Assembly: GCA_015663065.1 (NCBI GenBank)
Contig: DQSX01000032.1
Span: forward strand, 1 to 35,102
Source of the DNA: Sulfurovum sp.
Lineage (GTDB): Bacteria; Campylobacterota; Campylobacteria; Campylobacterales; Sulfurovaceae
Direction: 5' to 3'
DNA length: 35,102 bases
Part shown: positions 32,465 to 35,102 of the stretch, one piece after another
How positions within the stretch are numbered: the first letter of the stretch is position 1
How the letters are laid out: every line of letters starts with the position of its first letter
Made by a program: the position numbers and the translations under genes
Notes under the pieces: generated by a model
Told to the model about the DNA's origin: nothing
What the model saw: the letters and a program-made list of their open reading frames with translations, nothing else
Database searches by the model: none

Positions 32465-32466
32465 AG

Positions 32467-32521
32467 TTTAGGAATCTCGAACTTCTTCGAGATAAACGCG
32501 AAGAACTTCGCGTCTCCTAAA
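32467..32521. repeat. Multi-hairpin element, copy 2 (glnK1 downstream)
   Basis: An outer 7-bp stem, TTTAGGA (32467-32473) with TCCTAAA (32515-32521), encloses two hairpins: CTCGAA-CTTC-TTCGAG (32476-32491) and ACGCGAAG-AA-CTTCGCGT (32496-32513). It is built like the element after thiI and probably ends the amtB1-glnK1 transcript. Confidence 0.6.
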
Positions 32522-32531
32522 TATACTCTCC

Positions 32532-32548
32532 TGATTAATAATTAATCA
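32532..32548. promoter_or_regulatory. Distal perfect operator upstream of amtB2
   Basis: TGATTAA-TAA-TTAATCA, both arms perfect, centre 32540. No good -10 box lies 40 bp away; the likely promoter is 93 bp downstream, and a degenerate operator sits between, 53 bp (about five helical turns) from this one. Confidence 0.65.
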
Positions 32549-32584
32549 CATTTTTCTATCATTTTCCCCAAAAAACCCATTTCT

Positions 32585-32638
32585 TGCATATTTTTTCAAC
32601 AATACATTTACACTATCTCTCCTGATTACTGATACACT
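32585..32638 (+). promoter_or_regulatory. amtB2 promoter with degenerate proximal operator
   Basis: An extended -10, TGA-TACACT, has its hexamer at 32633-32638, 27 bp before the ATG. Exactly 40 bp upstream is the centre (32593) of TGCATAT-TTT-TTCAACA (32585-32601), which keeps 9 of 14 operator arm bases, including the TG and CA ends. It may be a weak second site filled cooperatively with the distal perfect site. Confidence 0.4.
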
Positions 32639-32664
32639 AAGAGTACAAATTTTTAGGAGATCTT

Positions 32665-33840
32665 ATGGAAATAAATTACGTCATCGATACTTTCTTTGCT
32701 ATCTTTGCCATGACCCTCATCATTTTAATGGTGCCGGGCTTTGCCATGCTTGAAGCAGGACTGGTACGAACAAAAAACGTGACATCTGTACTAACAGTCA
32801 ATGTCATGATCTACGCAGTAGCCTCTCTCTCTTTTATGCTTATAGGGTATGAGTACGCATTTGGCAGCTGGGACCATCAGGACGGTATGAGTAAATATGC
32901 TTTCTTTATGTTTCAGATGGCTTTTGTAGGTAAAGTGGTCAACATTATGTCCGGCGGGGTCAGTGAACGTTCACGTATCTTGCCTTTGGCACTCTTTACC
33001 GTAGCCGTAGGTGCTTTCATCTACCCTACCATTGTGAACATTACCTGGGGAGCAAACTTGCTAGACGGCACCTTTTTAGACATTTCAGGTATGGCTGACC
33101 TTGCAGGATCAACAGTCATTCACTCCACAGGTGGCTGGGCCCTGCTTGCTGCTATACTCATCATGGGTGCGAGACGTGGCCGTTTTAAAAAGAACGGCGC
33201 TATTCAGGTCATCCCTGCTTCGAACATCCCTCTTGTGACCCTGGGTGCTTTTTTACTCTGGATAGGCTGGTTCGGATTTAACGGTGGTTCTGTTGGAGCC
33301 ATCTCAAGCAAAGAGAATGCAGATGCTGTGGCACTTACCATTATGAATACCAACACAGCCGGTCTTGCCGGTGCCATTGTCGGGTGGCTCTTAACCTACT
33401 ACCGCTATAAAAAATTCGATATTACGATGATCCTGAACGGTGCCTTGGGTGGTTTGGTTGCAGTTACAGCAGGACCTGACCAGTATGACATCTATACCCC
33501 TATACTCATAGGTGCCATAGGTGGCGCACTGGTTGTTCTCTTTGTACCGATCTTTGACAGACTCAAAATGGATGACCCTGTGGGTGCACTCTCAGTTCAC
33601 CTGGTAAATGGTATCTGGGGGACACTGGCTGTTGGTATTTTTGTATCAGAAGTGAGTATTTTGACACAACTTAAAGGTATTGTTGTGGTGGGTATCATCG
33701 TATTTCCAATAGCCTATGCTACAATATATATGATCAACAAGATATTCAACTTGCGTGCCGGAGATGAAGAGCAGTTAGAAGGAATAGACGTTACAGAGTG
33801 TGGTATAGAAGCCTACCCGGAATTCAAACGTTCATTCTAA
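32665..33840 (+). CDS. amt: Ammonium transporter AmtB, second copy (divergent type)
   Basis: A 391-residue ammonium transporter without a cleavable signal peptide, clearly different from the first copy. Twin histidines are His153 (T-V-I-H-S-T-G-G) and His312 (L-S-V-H-L-V-N-G), and the DLAGSTVIH and WFGFNGGSVG blocks are present. The region FQMAFVGKVVNIMSGGVSER has GKV where many Amt proteins have a small-residue ATA-like stretch. The C-terminal tail is acidic (AGDEEQLEGIDVTE) and keeps a possible PII contact. A strong AGGAG site precedes the ATG. glnK2 follows after 21 bp. Two Amt proteins with separate PII partners suggest different affinity or sensing roles. Confidence 0.93.
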   Translation: MEINYVIDTFFAIFAMTLIILMVPGFAMLEAGLVRTKNVTSVLTVNVMIYAVASLSFMLIGYEYAFGSWDHQDGMSKYAFFMFQMAFVGKVVNIMSGGVSERSRILPLALFTVAVGAFIYPTIVNITWGANLLDGTFLDISGMADLAGSTVIHSTGGWALLAAILIMGARRGRFKKNGAIQVIPASNIPLVTLGAFLLWIGWFGFNGGSVGAISSKENADAVALTIMNTNTAGLAGAIVGWLLTYYRYKKFDITMILNGALGGLVAVTAGPDQYDIYTPILIGAIGGALVVLFVPIFDRLKMDDPVGALSVHLVNGIWGTLAVGIFVSEVSILTQLKGIVVVGIIVFPIAYATIYMINKIFNLRAGDEEQLEGIDVTECGIEAYPEFKRSF

Positions 33841-33861
33841 TAAAAAATATAAGGATAAAAA

Positions 33862-34203
33862 ATGAAAAAAATTGAAGCGATCATAAAACCATTTAAACTC
33901 GAAGATGTAAAAGATGCATTGGTAGAAGCAGGTATTGAAGGTATGACCGTATCTGAAGTAAAAGGGTACGGTAGACAACAAGGGCATTCAGAACTTTACA
34001 GAGGTGCAGAATATGTTGTGGACTTCATTCCAAAAGTAAAAGTTGAGCTTGTGGTCTCATCTCAGGAGTATGCAGACAAGGCTATTGAAGCCATTAAAGA
34101 TGCTGCCAAAACCGGTAAGATCGGTGATGGTAAGATCTTTGTCTCTGACATTGAAAAAACCATCCGTATTAGAACGGATGAAGAGGATGAGGAAGCATTA
34201 TAA
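33862..34203 (+). CDS. glnK: PII signalling protein GlnK, second copy
   Basis: A 113-residue PII protein with the same T-loop (Tyr51) and nucleotide loops as the first copy. Residues 1-53 are identical; differences lie in 54-110 (for example D-F-I-P-K-V-K-V-E-L against E-F-I-P-K-I-K-L-E-I). The DNA shares an unbroken 65-bp identical stretch with glnK1 (33901-33965 against 32162-32226). It follows amtB2 closely with an AAGGA ribosome-binding site, so one transcript is expected. Confidence 0.96.
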   Translation: MKKIEAIIKPFKLEDVKDALVEAGIEGMTVSEVKGYGRQQGHSELYRGAEYVVDFIPKVKVELVVSSQEYADKAIEAIKDAAKTGKIGDGKIFVSDIEKTIRIRTDEEDEEAL

Positions 34204-34207
34204 TCTA

Positions 34208-34234
34208 TAGGGTGTTTGAGAGTACAGCACCCTA
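34208..34234. terminator. Hairpin between convergent glnK2 and yigZ
   Basis: TAGGGTG (34208-34214) pairs with CACCCTA (34228-34234), a perfect 7-bp stem with a 13-base loop, overlapping the yigZ stop codon. There is no T-tract after it, so it is a moderate call for a shared terminator. Confidence 0.4.
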
Positions 34235-34783
34235 CCCGTTCTTAAATGTCTCTATTTTCTCTTCAGAACTTCTAATGATCCAATCCACACCCTCTACACC
34301 AAAATCACGTTTATAATCTAAAATACCTATCTGCTTCAGTGTATGCAAGGTCTTATCTACTTCAGAATAAGATGTAGAAAAATCATAGGCTACCTGCTTC
34401 TCATAAGTAATCAATGTGGAAACCTGTAACACATCTTTCACAGCCAAAGCATAAGCCCTTGCCATCCCACCGGTACCCAGCTTAATACCGCCAAAATAAC
34501 GTACGATCAATACAGCACAGTTGATCATCTCTTCACCGCGAAGGACATTCAATGCAGGTGTTCCTGCACAGCCTTTGGGTTCACCGTCATCTGATGAATT
34601 TTCAACAACTTGATCATATTCATTCAGGTAACGCAGTGCATAGACCACATGATTGGCTTTAGGATGTTCCTCTTTCAGTCTGTTTTGCAAACCTTCATAC
34701 TCAGAGATGGGTACCAGATGGGTCAAAAATTTTGAACGATTGACTTCTGTCAGAGATTCAAAAGAAGATTCAACTGTTTTCAC
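34232..34783 (-). CDS. yigZ: YigZ/IMPACT family protein
   Basis: A 183-residue protein of the YigZ/IMPACT family, a two-domain fold related to translation-regulating IMPACT proteins in eukaryotes; the bacterial role is not settled. The N-terminal signature region is clear: NRSKFLTHLVPISE, NHVVYALRY, SSDDGEPKGCAGTPALNVL, and LIVRYFGGIKLGTGGMARAY. The C-terminal domain (from about residue 125) resembles the EF-G domain V-like fold. It overlaps the VanZ-like gene by 14 bp, so they form an operon. It is cytoplasmic and full length. Confidence 0.92.
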   Translation of the reverse strand: MKTVESSFESLTEVNRSKFLTHLVPISEYEGLQNRLKEEHPKANHVVYALRYLNEYDQVVENSSDDGEPKGCAGTPALNVLRGEEMINCAVLIVRYFGGIKLGTGGMARAYALAVKDVLQVSTLITYEKQVAYDFSTSYSEVDKTLHTLKQIGILDYKRDFGVEGVDWIIRSSEEKIETFKNG

Positions 34784-35102
34784 AGATAGCTTCCAGTTTT
34801 TTATATGCTAAGTACAAGAGTAACCCTATAACGATACCAATACCATCAGCAACAATATCCAGCAATTCTGCACAGCGATTGGGTGTGAAGTATTGGGAAA
34901 ATTCAATAAAGCAGGCATAGAGTAAAAGAGCGACTACACTCTTCCACCATGCCATTCTATACGAAAGATTGTACAAAAGTGCCAAAATGGCAAAAGCAAT
35001 AAAATGCAGTGTTTTATCCGTAAGGTTTCCAATTTCAGGAGCCATCTCCTGTGGAATGATCGCCAAAACATACGACCCTATCAAGGCAAGCCAAAAGAGA
35101 AA
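34770..35102 (-). CDS. VanZ-like membrane protein, 5' end cut by window edge
   Basis: Small membrane protein of the VanZ-like type. The visible part has about four hydrophobic segments: the first (WLALIGSYVLAIIP) runs into the window edge, then LHFIAFAILALLYNL, WWKSVVALLLYACFIEFSQY with the family block ECSQ-like E-F-S-Q, and LLDIVADGIGIVIGLLLYLA with the D-x-x-A-D-x-x-G pattern. The frame is open up to base 35102, so the true start lies outside; a TTG at 35084 is possible but would break the first membrane helix. VanZ homologues are linked to teicoplanin resistance in one Gram-positive case, but their usual role is unknown. Confidence 0.75.
   Translation of the reverse strand, partial: FLFWLALIGSYVLAIIPQEMAPEIGNLTDKTLHFIAFAILALLYNLSYRMAWWKSVVALLLYACFIEFSQYFTPNRCAELLDIVADGIGIVIGLLLYLAYKKLEAICENS

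Noticed and set aside
28147..32521. The two multi-hairpin elements as a CRISPR or a transposon end pair
   Set aside because: Only two copies, over 4 kb apart, with no regular spacers, target-site duplications or transposase gene.

Overview
The window looks like chromosomal DNA of a chemolithotrophic member of the Campylobacterota, probably Sulfurovum-like. This rests on AT-rich DNA, extended -10 promoters without clear -35 boxes, a SorAB-type sulfite dehydrogenase, an epsilonproteobacterial-style DUF234 protein and the overall gene style. It is inference from gene content, not a database match. No tRNA, rRNA, CRISPR array, insertion sequence or prophage was seen.

Layout. 1-8.9 kb is housekeeping and stress: a partial thioredoxin-fold gene, selO, yebC, a frameshifted antitoxin-like remnant, a flavin reductase, a YbiT-type ABC-F ATPase, sorAB, arsC, ppk2, a membrane-anchored coiled-coil protein and lolA. 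9-17 kb is envelope biogenesis: secA, a LolC/E-type permease, a large AsmA-like protein, mltG and a small lysozyme-fold lipoprotein. 17-26.5 kb is a nitrate-assimilation island: a PP2C phosphatase/Ser-Thr kinase fusion, a 72-residue orphan, a NarK/NasA-type transporter, a nirA-type nitrite reductase, a fused DmsB-DmsC electron-transfer protein and a cytoplasmic NasA-type nitrate reductase. 26.6-29.1 kb holds thiI and a DUF234 gene with a damaged start. 29.2-34.2 kb is a nitrogen-sensing block: a degenerate NtrC-like DNA-binding protein, a PAS protein that may be a degenerate NtrB, then amtB-glnK twice. The window ends with yigZ and a VanZ-like gene cut by the edge.

How it may work together. 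A palindrome TGATTAA-N3-TTAATCA occurs four times with perfect arms, all upstream of nitrate or ammonium genes. In front of narK, nirA and amtB1 its centre is exactly 40 bp from the first base of a good -10 hexamer. Two degenerate copies sit at the same 40 bp in front of the kinase/phosphatase gene and of amtB2. The nitrate island and the two ammonium-transporter operons therefore look like one regulon. The best local candidate for its regulator is the overlapping degenerate NtrC/NtrB-like pair at 29224-30658. The NtrC-like partner keeps the Fis-type helix-turn-helix but lacks the receiver domain and the sigma-54 contact loop, so it would act on ordinary sigma-70 promoters. A second unusual point is that NirA has a C-terminal extension of about 110 residues resembling the end of a protein-kinase C-lobe, and a kinase sits in the same regulon.
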